This document shows, one piece after another, positions 8,486 to 17,054 of a stretch of 64,000 nucleotides of DNA. This stretch comes from CAMDPA01 sp963825625 (lineage in GTDB: Bacteria; Pseudomonadota; Alphaproteobacteria; Rhizobiales; Hyphomicrobiaceae), in assembly GCA_963825625.1 (NCBI GenBank), contig CAWGUF010000023.1:124001-188000 (forward strand), given 5' to 3'. The notes under the pieces are model-generated. The model did no database searches. It was given only the letters and a program-made list of their open reading frames with translations, and was not told where the DNA came from. A program made the translations under genes and the position numbers. Position 1 is the stretch's first letter; each line of letters starts with the position of its first letter.

Positions 8486-9994
8486 ATGTCAGTCTGTCTG
8501 TTGCGATTGGCGCCGTTTGCGCCGCTGCGTACAGTGTATGGACTGCTAGCCATTCTGCTGGCAGTGGCGACGATCGCCTACCCGCCTGCCGCAGTGGCGA
8601 AATCACCCGCGCCGCAATCAGTCCTGCGAATACCCTCGACGGCGGCGCTGCCGGCACAGCGCAGCGTGACAATTGGCGTCGACAAGGCGATGATCATCGA
8701 GCTTCCGGTCGACAGCCAAGACATCATCGTCTCGAGCAGCAAGACGGTGGACGCGACAATCCACACAGCACGCCGGATCCTGCTCTACGGCAAGGAACTG
8801 GGCAACGCGAACGTGTTCGTGCTCGGCAGGGCCGGCCAACAAGTGCTCGTTCTCGATGTGAACGTGCGTCGCGACCTGTCGGAACTCCGCGATATGTTCA
8901 AGCGCTACCTGCCCGGGTCGCACATTACGCTGGCGCCGTCCGGAAAGGGAGCGGTTATCAGCGGGAGCGTTGCACAGCCGGCAGATGCCGGCCGCGCCGA
9001 GGAAATGGCCAAGCAGTTCCTGCAGGGCGGCACGGTCGTCAATCTGTTGACGGCGCGAGAGAAAGAGCAGGTGCTGCTCAAGATCTCGGTGGCGGAGGTC
9101 CAGCGCGAGGCGATCCGGCGACTTGGCGTCAACTTGAACCGGGCAATTACCAAGGCGGGAGCGTTCACGTTCACCAAAGTCATTGCCAATACCTTTCCGG
9201 TGTCGACGATTACTGCAGCAGCGGCGTCCTACATCTCACAAGGCACTCAACCGTTGGTCGGCGCCGGTACGGCATTGCAGGCGACAGCCAATTGGAATGG
9301 GAACTCGGCGACCGGCATCATCGAGGCGCTGGAGCGCGTCGGTCTCGCGCGGACGCTTGCGGAGCCGACTTTGACCGCCATTTCGGGCGAGTCGGCGAAG
9401 TTCCTCGCCGGCGGCGAGTTTCCGATCCCGATGTCGCAAAAGGACAATTCACTCAGCGTGATCTTCAAGAAGTTCGGCGTCAGCGTCGCCTTCACGCCGT
9501 TCGTTCTCGCCGAGGGCCGCATCAACCTCAAGGTCGAGGCCGAAGTCAGCGAACTGTCGAACCAGGGCGCGGTGACGCTGCAATCGATCAGCATACCCGC
9601 GCTGCAGGTGCGCCGCGCCGAAACTGTGGTGGAGATGCCCAGCGGATCTGCGCTCGCGATCGCCGGACTGCTGTCGGAGCAGACCCGCCAGAATGTGGAT
9701 GGCGTGCCCGGGCTAAGACACGTGCCGGTGCTGGGCTCGCTGTTTCGAAGCAAGGACTTCAAGAACGCACAGTCCGAGCTGGTGATTCTCGTCACGCCTT
9801 ACGTCGTGCGGCCGGGCAACCCGGACGCATTCGCGCGTCCGGACAAGGGCTTTGCTCCGGCCACGGGCCTGAGGGGGCTTGTGCACGGGCATCTGCACCG
9901 GATCTACAAGCCATCCGAGCGGCTCGCCAACGAGATCCGCGGCGGCGAGTACGGCTTCATCGTCGATTACCCAGAGCACGGAGGGCTGAAATGA
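8486..9994 (+). CDS. cpaC: Tad/Flp pilus secretin CpaC (RcpA)
   Basis: 502 residues. The protein forms the outer-membrane ring through which the Flp-type pilus passes. A hydrophobic signal region (about 10-35) is followed by the pilus-assembly N-terminal domain (about 55-125, with VDKAMIIELPVDSQDI), a BON-type domain (about 125-200, with ISGSVAQPADAGRAEEMAK), and the secretin domain (about 240-425). In the secretin domain ALERVGLARTLAEPTLTA, GGEFPIP and ETVVEMPSGSALAIAGLL are family hallmarks. Its stop overlaps the start of cpaD, showing an operon. What is odd is what is missing: no prepilin, CpaA, CpaB, CpaE, CpaF, TadB or TadC is nearby, so the Tad locus is dispersed or this is an orphan pair. 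Confidence 0.93.
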   Translation: MSVCLLRLAPFAPLRTVYGLLAILLAVATIAYPPAAVAKSPAPQSVLRIPSTAALPAQRSVTIGVDKAMIIELPVDSQDIIVSSSKTVDATIHTARRILLYGKELGNANVFVLGRAGQQVLVLDVNVRRDLSELRDMFKRYLPGSHITLAPSGKGAVISGSVAQPADAGRAEEMAKQFLQGGTVVNLLTAREKEQVLLKISVAEVQREAIRRLGVNLNRAITKAGAFTFTKVIANTFPVSTITAAAASYISQGTQPLVGAGTALQATANWNGNSATGIIEALERVGLARTLAEPTLTAISGESAKFLAGGEFPIPMSQKDNSLSVIFKKFGVSVAFTPFVLAEGRINLKVEAEVSELSNQGAVTLQSISIPALQVRRAETVVEMPSGSALAIAGLLSEQTRQNVDGVPGLRHVPVLGSLFRSKDFKNAQSELVILVTPYVVRPGNPDAFARPDKGFAPATGLRGLVHGHLHRIYKPSERLANEIRGGEYGFIVDYPEHGGLK

Positions 9995-10728
9995 TGCGCC
10001 CATTCATTTTCCCCCGGCTTGTCCACCGCCCGCAACAGTCGCCTTCCTCCTCGATGGCAATCCGCTCAACGGCTACAGCGATCATTGCAGTTGCTCTCGC
10101 CTCATGCGCCGGCGAGCGTCTGCCGGACAAGCTGCACGGCACGATGACCGATCCCACCCAGCGCCATCCCATCACGGTTACCGCCGAGCGCGCGAGCGTC
10201 GATGTCGCGATCGGCCTTGGCGACAGCGGTGCGGAGGCGCATGCGCTTCTGGACGCTACCGGCTTCCTGCGCGCCTACGCGCGGGATGGACGGGGCCCAC
10301 TGATGGTAGGCGTGCCGCGGCATGGCCGGTCCCGTGGCGCCTTGAGCCGCCGGCTGCGCGGCCTTCATCAGCTGATCGCGAAGGAAGGCATTTCAAGACA
10401 CCGCGTGCGCACCCATCGCAAGACGCTCAACGATGGCGCCGCCGATACCATCACGCTGTCCTACGAACGGCTGGCTGCCGTGGCGCCGGTGTGCGGCGAC
10501 TGGTCGATGGATGTGACGCGGGAGGCCGACGTTCTGCCATACGCAAACTATGGATGCGCCACGCAGCGGAACCTGGCCACAATGGTCGCAAATCCCTCCG
10601 ATCTGGTGTTTCCGACGCGTGAAGTCCCGCGCGGCGGCGACAAGAGGTCTTCCGCCTACTCGGCGGCGATCAAGGACCAGGGCTCTGCCGGAGGGGCCGC
10701 CAAGTCTGCCGAGTCAACCAACAGATGA
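9991..10728 (+). CDS. cpaD: Tad/Flp pilus assembly lipoprotein CpaD
   Basis: About 245 residues from the ATG at 9991, which overlaps the cpaC stop; GGAGGG five bases upstream supports it (ATG 9994 is equally possible). The N-terminus has a hydrophobic segment ending in LASCAG, a lipobox placed rather far in (about residue 37), so an internal ATG (MAIRSTATAI) may be used instead. The CpaD signature is clear in the second half: PVCGDWSMD, then YGCATQRNLATMVANPSDL. CpaD is an outer-membrane lipoprotein needed with CpaC for Flp pilus export. The adjacency to cpaC is the usual order. Confidence 0.92.
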   Translation: MMRPFIFPRLVHRPQQSPSSSMAIRSTATAIIAVALASCAGERLPDKLHGTMTDPTQRHPITVTAERASVDVAIGLGDSGAEAHALLDATGFLRAYARDGRGPLMVGVPRHGRSRGALSRRLRGLHQLIAKEGISRHRVRTHRKTLNDGAADTITLSYERLAAVAPVCGDWSMDVTREADVLPYANYGCATQRNLATMVANPSDLVFPTREVPRGGDKRSSAYSAAIKDQGSAGGAAKSAESTNR

Positions 10729-10733
10729 CGGAA

Positions 10734-10750
10734 GCCCCGCAAATCGGGGC
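10734..10750 (+). terminator. Short GC hairpin after cpaD
   Basis: GCCCCG (10734-10739) pairs with CGGGGC (10745-10750) around a five-base loop, starting five bases after the cpaD stop. The nearest T-run is 20 bases downstream, so termination by this hairpin alone is uncertain. Confidence 0.4.
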
Positions 10751-10855
10751 GGAATGCCAGGTTATGTGTTTTTAAACCAAGCTTAATGATACTAGTCCGG
10801 GCGCGGCTCCGGATGACGCGGTCGCGCGCGATATAATCCTGGCAGAGAGAAGTCG

Positions 10856-11266
10856 ATGGACACGAACGACAGGATCCGCTCGCGCCTACAGCGCATCAGC
10901 GCCCCAGCAGCACCCGGCCAGGGGGCCGGCGCCGCCAATGCCACGTCCGCTTCCGCTGCGGACGACCGTCAAGCCAAGCGCAAGAGCACAATCATCCGCG
11001 GCTATATCATCTGCAGCGCGACCGGTCAGGAGACCGAATGCACGGTGCTCGACATGTCGGCCACCGGCGCCCGTGTAAAACTGAACCTGCCGCCCCCACG
11101 CCCGTTCGAGCCAGCTCGCAAGACGCCGGAAGCCTTCCGCCTCATCATCCCTGCCGATGGCAAAGAGGTGGATGGCGAGCTTGCCTGGACCAGGGGCGCA
11201 CAAATCGGCATCCAATTCACGTCGGCATTTCGCGCCGCGAAAGCCGATGCCCTGCGTCGGATGTAA
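10856..11266 (+). CDS. PilZ-domain protein
   Basis: 136 residues. The first 45 are Ala/Ser-rich and likely flexible. The rest is a PilZ fold: RKSTIIRGYI, the LDMSATGARVKL turn (equivalent of the D/NxSxxG motif) and IGIQFTSAF at the end of the barrel. PilZ domains bind cyclic di-GMP when an RxxxR motif precedes the barrel; here KRKSTIIRG gives only a partial match, so binding is uncertain. It lies 127 bases after cpaD on the same strand, so a link to surface attachment or pilus control is plausible. Confidence 0.8.
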   Translation: MDTNDRIRSRLQRISAPAAPGQGAGAANATSASAADDRQAKRKSTIIRGYIICSATGQETECTVLDMSATGARVKLNLPPPRPFEPARKTPEAFRLIIPADGKEVDGELAWTRGAQIGIQFTSAFRAAKADALRRM

Positions 11267-11287
11267 GCGACGGGAGCTGGCCACTAC

Positions 11288-12544
11288 TCAGGCGGGATTG
11301 GCAAAGTCCTCCGCTTTCAGCGCTGTTGAATGGCGACGCGGCACAACGCGCAACTCATCGACATTGCGACAACCGAGCTGACCGAGCGTTGCCTGCATAT
11401 CCTCGATCAGCACGTTGATGAGGTGGGCTGGCCCGCGCGCGCCCAGCGCTCCGAGACTCCACAGGAAGGCCTTGCCCACCAGCGCCGCATCGGCCCCAAG
11501 CGCGATGGCCCGGGCGACATCGACGCCGGAACGCACACCGCTGTCCAGCAGCAGCGACAGCCGGCCATTCACTTGCCTTGCAATCTCCGGCAGCGTGTCG
11601 ATCGATGCCGGCAGCGCCTCGATCTGGCGGCCGCCGTGATTGCTGATGAGAATGCCATCAAGCCCGACCGAGACGGCCTGCTCGGCATCGGCCGGATGCA
11701 AAAGCCCCTTCAGCACCAGCGGGCCCTTCCAGGTGTCGCGGTAACGCTTGACTTCCTCCCACGTGAAGGCGCCGCCGTACTCCTGGCGAATGAACGCGGC
11801 AGCCTCCTCCAGATTGAGCCCCGGACGCATGTAGGGGGCGAGAGACGCAAAGCGCGGGATGCCGTTCTTGACGAGCGAGCGCATCCAATGCGGCGACGAC
11901 AACGCGTCAGCGCGCAGCTTGGCCGTCATCTTGAACGGGTTCATGATGCCGCTCTTGACCTCACGCGGCCGTGTGGTGCGGACCGGCGTGTCGATGGTCA
12001 GGATCAGAACGTGGACATTTGCAGCCGCGGCTCGGCGCACCAGATCGAGACCGATCTTGTGATCGTTCTTGTAGAATCGGTAGAGCTGGAACCAGAGCAC
12101 ATCCGGCGCGAGCTCGGCGGCGCGCTCCACGTCGATGCCGGAGAGAAGCCCCAGCGTATAGGGCACGCGCGCCTTCTGCGCGGCAATCGCCATGTAGGTC
12201 TCGGCGCCGGGATACCCCGTTCCCGGACCGCCGATCGGCGCTATGCCGACAGGCGCCGCGTAGTCGCGGCCGAAAAGTTTCGTCTCCGCGCTCGGCGGCA
12301 GAACCACGCGGCCATAGCGGGGCATCAGCTCGACGCCATCGAGTGAAGACCAGTTGCGACGAATGCCGGTGTCGGCGCCTGCTCCGCCGTCGATGTACTC
12401 GAAGGCGAAGTTCGGCAGGATCTTGCGCGCCCGATTGCGCAGATCGTATGCGGTTGGATAGCGGCGCATGAGGTCGAGCCGCTCATTGTCTGTCAGCTCC
12501 GCCTCGGCCGGAACGGCGACGCGTCCCGCTGTGGTTACCGCCAT
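11288..12544 (-). CDS. FMN-dependent alpha-hydroxy-acid dehydrogenase/oxidase (L-lactate dehydrogenase family)
   Basis: 418 residues from the ATG at 12544, with GGGAGA upstream; the frame is open 19 codons further. The family oxidises L-2-hydroxy acids such as lactate, glycolate or mandelate to the 2-keto acid with FMN. Visible marks are AFEYIDGGAGADTGIRRN near the start, APIGGPGTGYPGAE, FQLYRFYKND, the catalytic ISNHGGRQ (His base and Arg), LLLDSGVRSGVDVARA, and GADAALVGKAFLW, which bind FMN phosphate. It sits 40 bases after an MFS transporter on the same strand, probably one transcript. Exact substrate cannot be read from sequence; lldD is a common but not certain label. Confidence 0.88.
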   Translation of the reverse strand: MAVTTAGRVAVPAEAELTDNERLDLMRRYPTAYDLRNRARKILPNFAFEYIDGGAGADTGIRRNWSSLDGVELMPRYGRVVLPPSAETKLFGRDYAAPVGIAPIGGPGTGYPGAETYMAIAAQKARVPYTLGLLSGIDVERAAELAPDVLWFQLYRFYKNDHKIGLDLVRRAAAANVHVLILTIDTPVRTTRPREVKSGIMNPFKMTAKLRADALSSPHWMRSLVKNGIPRFASLAPYMRPGLNLEEAAAFIRQEYGGAFTWEEVKRYRDTWKGPLVLKGLLHPADAEQAVSVGLDGILISNHGGRQIEALPASIDTLPEIARQVNGRLSLLLDSGVRSGVDVARAIALGADAALVGKAFLWSLGALGARGPAHLINVLIEDMQATLGQLGCRNVDELRVVPRRHSTALKAEDFANPA

Positions 12545-12584
12545 GGATGTTCTCTCCCGCTGCTCGCGATATGTTTGCGCCACT

Positions 12585-13817
12585 CTACTCCCGCCCGGCA
12601 CTGCGCGTCACCCTCCATGCCAGCAGGGCGCCGGCGGCCAGCAGAAGACCAGCGAGGAGATAGGGCGCGCCGGCCAGGCTGCGGTTGCCGTCAGTTATGG
12701 CAATGGCGAAGATCTGGGTGAACAGCGTCGGCGCGAACAGCCCCGCTAGCGCGTTGAGACTGCCGAGCGCCCCTTGCAGCCTGCCCTGCTCGGACGAGCC
12801 TACGTGGCGGGTCATGATGGTCTGCACCGCCGGGCCGATGAAGCTCCACAGCGCCATCACCGGCATCCCGAGCCAGAACAGGAAGCTGGTCCAGGCGAGA
12901 CCGAGCAGGAGAAAGCCGACGACGCCGATGGAAAAGCCGAACAGCAGCATGGTGCGCTCGCCGAAACGGGCCATCGTCGGCCTGATCAGCAGCCCCTGCA
13001 CGATGGCCGAGCACACCGCAAAGCCCGCCAGCCCAAGCCCAACCATGCCTTCGCCCCAACCGAAGCGATAGCTGGCATGCAGGACGAATATGGAAGGAAA
13101 GACATGATGCGACAGGTTGTAGAGCATCATTGCCCCGGCCAGCCCGATCAGAACAGGGTGGCTTGCCAGCATGCGCAGAGATCCGAACGGGTTGGCGCCG
13201 CGCAGCGAGAACGGCGCCCGATCCTTTTCGGCGAGCAACTCCGGCAGAATGAAATATCCGTAGGCTGCATTCGCCAGGCTGAAGCCGGCCGCAACCCACA
13301 ACGGCAACCTGGGGTCGACACTGCCCAAGAGCCCACCGATCGCCGGCCCGGCAACAAAGCCGACGCCAAATGCCACGCCGATGTAGCCGAACGCCTCGGC
13401 CCGCCGTTCGGGCTCGGTCACATCCGCGATGTAGGCGGTGGCGGTCGAGAAGCTGGCGGCGCAGATGCCGGAGATGACACGGCCGGCGAACAACCACCAG
13501 ATCGTCGGCGCCAGAGCCATCAGAATGTAGTCGAGCCCCAGCCCGAGGTTGGATAGCAGAATGACCGGGCGGCGGCCGTAACGATCCGACAACGCACCAA
13601 GAAGTGGCTGGAAGATAAGCTGCATCAACGCCCAGGCGGTCGCGAACAGCCCGAATACGATCGCGGCCTGGGCCGTGTCGCCAGACAGCATGGTTTCGAC
13701 GAGCTTGGGCAGGATCGGCACCGTAATGCCCAGCGCCAGCACGTCAAGCAGCACTGTCACCAACACGAAAAGCGTGCCCGCCTTGCGGTTGCGGCGGAAC
13801 AGATCGGACAGCAGCAT
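12585..13817 (-). CDS. MFS transporter, TCR/Tet-like 12-helix group
   Basis: 410 residues from the ATG at 13817, preceded by GGAG seven bases upstream. Twelve hydrophobic segments alternate with short loops. The major-facilitator loop 2-3 motif GALSDRYGRRP is present, as are the opening LLDVLALGITVPILPKL and the ISGICAASFSTATAYIADV segment (motif C-like region), both typical of the TetA-type drug:proton antiporter group. It is an inner-membrane exporter or importer. TetA-like proteins in alphaproteobacteria often have no known drug substrate, and pairing with a hydroxy-acid dehydrogenase gives no clear clue, so resistance should not be assumed. Confidence 0.88.
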   Translation of the reverse strand: MLLSDLFRRNRKAGTLFVLVTVLLDVLALGITVPILPKLVETMLSGDTAQAAIVFGLFATAWALMQLIFQPLLGALSDRYGRRPVILLSNLGLGLDYILMALAPTIWWLFAGRVISGICAASFSTATAYIADVTEPERRAEAFGYIGVAFGVGFVAGPAIGGLLGSVDPRLPLWVAAGFSLANAAYGYFILPELLAEKDRAPFSLRGANPFGSLRMLASHPVLIGLAGAMMLYNLSHHVFPSIFVLHASYRFGWGEGMVGLGLAGFAVCSAIVQGLLIRPTMARFGERTMLLFGFSIGVVGFLLLGLAWTSFLFWLGMPVMALWSFIGPAVQTIMTRHVGSSEQGRLQGALGSLNALAGLFAPTLFTQIFAIAITDGNRSLAGAPYLLAGLLLAAGALLAWRVTRSAGRE

Positions 13818-13867
13818 CAGACGCTCCGCGGCGGGGCAATCGTACTGGGAGGCAGCTACCGCGGAAA

Positions 13868-14545
13868 CTAGCTGTTTTGAGCCAGGTGCCCGTCCAGGAA
13901 TGCCAGCGAGTTGGCCCACGCCTGCGCGGCGATCGCGGCGTCGTGGTGCACCTGCTCAGGGTTGAAGAAGGCGTGCTTGCCGCGCGGGTAGATGTGCAGC
14001 GTAACGTCCGGATTTGCGGCACGGATCCTCTCGACGTCCGGCAACGGAACGACGAAGTCTTCATCACCGTAGTGCATCAGCGTCGGGCAACGCGGCTTCA
14101 AGTCGAGCTTCTGGGCAACGTGACTGCCGTAGAAGTTGACCTGGGCGTCGAACGACTGCCTGGCGGCGGCGACCCAGGCATAGGTGCCGCCAGTGCAGTA
14201 GCCCGAGACGATCTTCGGGCCTGCGCCGTCCAGCGCCTTGGCGCAGCCGGCGATGTCGGAGAGGATCTGATCCTCCGTCAATCTCGCGTACCAGTCGCGG
14301 CCGGCATCGCCACCGGTCTCGTAGCTGTGCACCGGGCTCGGACGCTGCAGCCGATCATAGAGCGCGGGCGCAATGGCGGCGTAGCCGGCTGCCGCCCACT
14401 TGTCGCACACGTCCCCCATGTGCGTGGTGAGGCCATAGATTGCGTGCAGCACGATCACGCCACCCTTCGGCGCACCCGCCGGGTCGCTGCGCCAGGCGTC
14501 GAAGCGGTGGCCGTCTGCTGCGGTTACTTCTATCTTGCGGCTCAT
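13868..14545 (-). CDS. Dienelactone hydrolase family protein
   Basis: 225 residues from the ATG at 14545. An alpha/beta hydrolase with the Cys-type triad of dienelactone hydrolases: GYCTGG (nucleophile Cys), GDEDFVVP (Asp) and GKHAFFN (His). The N-terminus VIVLHAIYGLTTHMGDVCD holds the oxyanion region and the conserved Asp-linked loop. The family opens dienelactones in chlorocatechol breakdown and related esters. It is divergent from an FAD monooxygenase that starts 86 bases away, so the two probably share a control region and may act in one aromatic pathway, which is inference. Confidence 0.87.
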   Translation of the reverse strand: MSRKIEVTAADGHRFDAWRSDPAGAPKGGVIVLHAIYGLTTHMGDVCDKWAAAGYAAIAPALYDRLQRPSPVHSYETGGDAGRDWYARLTEDQILSDIAGCAKALDGAGPKIVSGYCTGGTYAWVAAARQSFDAQVNFYGSHVAQKLDLKPRCPTLMHYGDEDFVVPLPDVERIRAANPDVTLHIYPRGKHAFFNPEQVHHDAAIAAQAWANSLAFLDGHLAQNS

Positions 14546-14630
14546 TGGCGGGACCTTTTTTCTCGACGTTTCGGCAGGCAGCGAGAGTATCCTGCCGTCC
14601 GGCATTGGCAAGCACAACGGAAGGCAGAAC

Positions 14631-15845
14631 ATGCAAGGCGAAGAACGCATCTTGATCGCGGGCGGCGGGCCGGTGGGCACGATTACCGGTCTCAGGCTGG
14701 CCATGCACGGCATTCCGGTGACGCTGTTCGATGCGCTCGACAAGCCGGCCGAGGACCATCGCGCGGCAACGCTGCAGCCATCGACGCTCGATCTTTTCAA
14801 GCCGCTGGGGCTCACCGACGAGATCATCAGACAGGGGCTCAAGTCGCCGCTGTTCCAATGGCGGGACCGGGTCACGCAGCAGGTTGTGGCCGAATTCGAC
14901 TACAGCCGGCTGGAGGGGGAGACCGAGTTCCCGTACGTGATCCAGATCGAGCAGCACAAGACCGTCTACACCGCGCTGGCGGAGGCGGCGAAGCATCCGC
15001 TGTTCCAGATGGTACGGCCGGCCGAGGTGCTCGAGGTCGGCCAGGACGAAGCCGGGACCTGGGCGAAAGTTCAATTTCCCGATGGTCACAAGGAAATGCA
15101 CCGCGGGCGCTGGCTGGTGGGATGTGACGGCGGCCGCTCCGTTGCGCGCAAGGCGATCGGGGTATCGTTCGACGGGTTCACGTGGCCGGAACGGTTCAAT
15201 ATCGTCACGACGACACGCGACATGGAGGCCGCGATGGGCTTCCGCCTTCGCAACTATTGTGCGCATCCGGAGCGATGGACCGCGTTGATGAAGGTGCCGG
15301 GGGAGCATTTCGAGGGCCTGTGGCGATGCGTGTTCCCGGCGAAGACGGAGGAAAGCGACGAGGAGGTGATGGGCGATGCCTGGATCCGCGCCCGCTTCGC
15401 CGAATGCTTTCCCGATATCGGCGAGATCGAGATCGTGCATCGCAACATGTACAACGTGCACCAGCGGGTCGCTGGCTGCTTCTACAAGGGGCGCATCGCC
15501 ATTGCGGGCGATGCCGCGCACGTCAACAATCCGATAGGCGGCATGGGCATGAACTCCGGGTTCCAGGACGGCCTCAACCTGGCCGACAAGCTCGCCGAGA
15601 TCTGGCACGGAGCGGAAGCCGAGCCGCTGCTCGCCCGCTACGACCGGCAGCGCCGCATCACGGCCAAGGAGTATGTCCAGGCGCAGTCGATCGCCAACAA
15701 ACGCACGCTGGAGGAACGCGACCCGGCGGTGCGGGCGAATAACCTCGACAATCTGCGCCGGATGGCGGCCGACCCGCAGGCGCACAAGGATTTCGTCATG
15801 CGCAGCTCGCTGATCGCCATGAAACGTCGCGCGGATGAGCTTTGA
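14631..15845 (+). CDS. FAD-dependent aromatic monooxygenase (PHBH/UbiH fold)
   Basis: 404 residues from the ATG at 14631 with GGAAGG upstream. It hydroxylates a ring substrate using FAD, NAD(P)H and O2. The Rossmann motif GGGPVGTITGLRLA starts at about residue 9. The middle motif LVGCDGGRSVARKAIG (the DG motif contacting FAD and NAD(P)H) is at about 160. The second FAD motif GRIAIAGDAAHVNNPIGGMG, with the GD and the Pro-rich loop, is at about 285. It ends shortly after the FAD domain, lacking the long C-terminal thioredoxin-like domain of phenol hydroxylases. Substrate is unknown. The dienelactone hydrolase lies divergent and three palindromes follow the stop. Confidence 0.87.
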   Translation: MQGEERILIAGGGPVGTITGLRLAMHGIPVTLFDALDKPAEDHRAATLQPSTLDLFKPLGLTDEIIRQGLKSPLFQWRDRVTQQVVAEFDYSRLEGETEFPYVIQIEQHKTVYTALAEAAKHPLFQMVRPAEVLEVGQDEAGTWAKVQFPDGHKEMHRGRWLVGCDGGRSVARKAIGVSFDGFTWPERFNIVTTTRDMEAAMGFRLRNYCAHPERWTALMKVPGEHFEGLWRCVFPAKTEESDEEVMGDAWIRARFAECFPDIGEIEIVHRNMYNVHQRVAGCFYKGRIAIAGDAAHVNNPIGGMGMNSGFQDGLNLADKLAEIWHGAEAEPLLARYDRQRRITAKEYVQAQSIANKRTLEERDPAVRANNLDNLRRMAADPQAHKDFVMRSSLIAMKRRADEL

Positions 15846-15866
15846 GTGGCGCGGGTGTTTTAAGCG

Positions 15867-16013
15867 GCGCGTTCCGACTCCCCTGCGGGGAGCCGGCCGG
15901 AACGCGCGAGAGCTTTAAGTGGCGCGTTCCGACACCCCTGCGGGGAGCCGGCCGGAACGCGCGTCTTAAGTTGCGCCGCGCGACACGCCTTCGGCGCGCC
16001 GGCCGCGCGGCGC
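15867..16013. repeat. Cluster of three 41-bp palindromic (REP-like) elements
   Basis: Elements at 15867-15907, 15922-15962 and 15973-16013 are each 41 bp: a 10-bp outer arm, a central part with its own small hairpin and a GCCGGC end, and the complementary 10-bp arm. The first two share arms GCGCGTTCCG/CGGAACGCGC and differ by about one base; the third has arms GCGCCGCGCG/CGCGCGGCGC, changed on both sides so that pairing is kept. They lie between converging genes and could end both transcripts. The same arm begins again at 63984. Confidence 0.85.
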
Positions 16014-16020
16014 GGTTTGT

Positions 16021-16902
16021 TTACAGCTTACGGAGCTCGATGAGGCCGCGATTGAGCTCGGCGCCGATGAGCACGATCACGGCGGTGACCCAGAAGAAGA
16101 TCAGCGAGGCCATGACCTGGCTCAGGCCCGCGTAGAAGCGGCTGTAATCATTGATATCCAGATAGATCGAGAACAAGCCGGCAGTCATGAGCCACAACAG
16201 CACTGACAGCAGCACGCCGGGCCAAACGTCCTGCAGCGAGCGGCGACCTGCCGCCAGCCACAAGTGCATGGCCGTCAACTGCAGGCCGATCGCGCAACCG
16301 GCGATCGCGTAACGCACACCGGCAGACAGCCAGGCCGACGACAGCAGGACGCGCACCCAATCCGCCTCCGGTTGTGCCAGCCATTGCGGCTCGAGCCGCG
16401 CCACGATGGCCGGCCAGACCACCAGCCCCGCTGTCAGGATCAGCAGCAGCACCGCTCCAACGACAACGAATGCCGTCGAGATCGCCAGGCAGGTAGGATA
16501 GTAGCGGGTTTCCGGCACGCGGTAGGCCGTGTTGAGTGCCTGACGCATGGTCTCGATGGCGCCGGTGGCAAAGAACAGGGCGAAGCCGCCGCCAACCGTC
16601 AGCAGATCGTAACGGCTGGACCCCATCACCGCCTCGACCTGCGGCGCGAGCGGCGCAGCGACCTTTTCGGGCAGGATGTCGACCATGATCGCCACCGCTT
16701 GATCGGCCAGCTCGCGGCCGCCGATCAGGCCTGCAAGAGACCCCATCAGTATGCAGAACGGAAAAATGGACAGGATGAACGAGAACGCGACGGCGCTCGC
16801 CATCACGAACCCGCTGTCGCGGTAGACTCGAAAGAGAGCCTGGAACACGGCGGCGATGCGTTGCATATCTGCCGATGTCTCCTTTGAGGCCTGTGCTCGC
16901 AT
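16021..16902 (-). CDS. YihY/BrkB family inner-membrane protein
   Basis: 293 residues from the ATG at 16902, supported by AGGAG four bases upstream. Six membrane segments are visible. Family marks are ASAVAFSFILSIFPF in the first segment, then GAIETMRQALNTAYRVPETR, and GLSQVMASLIFFWVTAVIVLIGAELN near the end, all typical of the BrkB/YihY family (once misnamed ribonuclease BN). Function in bacteria is unclear; roles in efflux or envelope integrity have been proposed. It converges with the FAD monooxygenase across the palindrome cluster. Confidence 0.9.
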   Translation of the reverse strand: MRAQASKETSADMQRIAAVFQALFRVYRDSGFVMASAVAFSFILSIFPFCILMGSLAGLIGGRELADQAVAIMVDILPEKVAAPLAPQVEAVMGSSRYDLLTVGGGFALFFATGAIETMRQALNTAYRVPETRYYPTCLAISTAFVVVGAVLLLILTAGLVVWPAIVARLEPQWLAQPEADWVRVLLSSAWLSAGVRYAIAGCAIGLQLTAMHLWLAAGRRSLQDVWPGVLLSVLLWLMTAGLFSIYLDINDYSRFYAGLSQVMASLIFFWVTAVIVLIGAELNRGLIELRKL

Positions 16903-17018
16903 TTCACTCCTGGTTTTCTACATCCTGCCGGGACCGGCTGCGATCGGGCTGCGTCTACACCCTTCAGAGCCTCCGGCTTTTGTCAATTGCTCGCCGGCCA
17001 CACTGACGCGTTGGAGGA

Positions 17019-17047
17019 CTTGACGGTAAAGGCCTTCCTCCCCACAT
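17019..17047 (+). promoter_or_regulatory. Heat-shock (sigma-32 type) promoter of hsp20
   Basis: CTTGAC (17019-17024) is followed after 15 bases by CCCCACAT (17040-17047). This is close to the RpoH consensus CTTGAA, 13-15 bases, CCCCATNT. It would start transcription near 17055, giving a leader of about 95 bases before hsp20. Confidence 0.65.
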
Positions 17048-17054
17048 CAGCGAG

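Noticed and set aside
8473..9990. Frame overlapping cpaC before cpaD
   Set aside because: Only the part from 9991 is cpaD; the earlier part is an out-of-frame reading of cpaC rich in Arg and Gly.
14355..15785. Long open frame (476 codons) on the - strand
   Set aside because: It lies opposite the FAD monooxygenase and inside the dienelactone hydrolase region; it is Arg/His-rich, has no family motif, and the + strand gene has complete FAD motifs.
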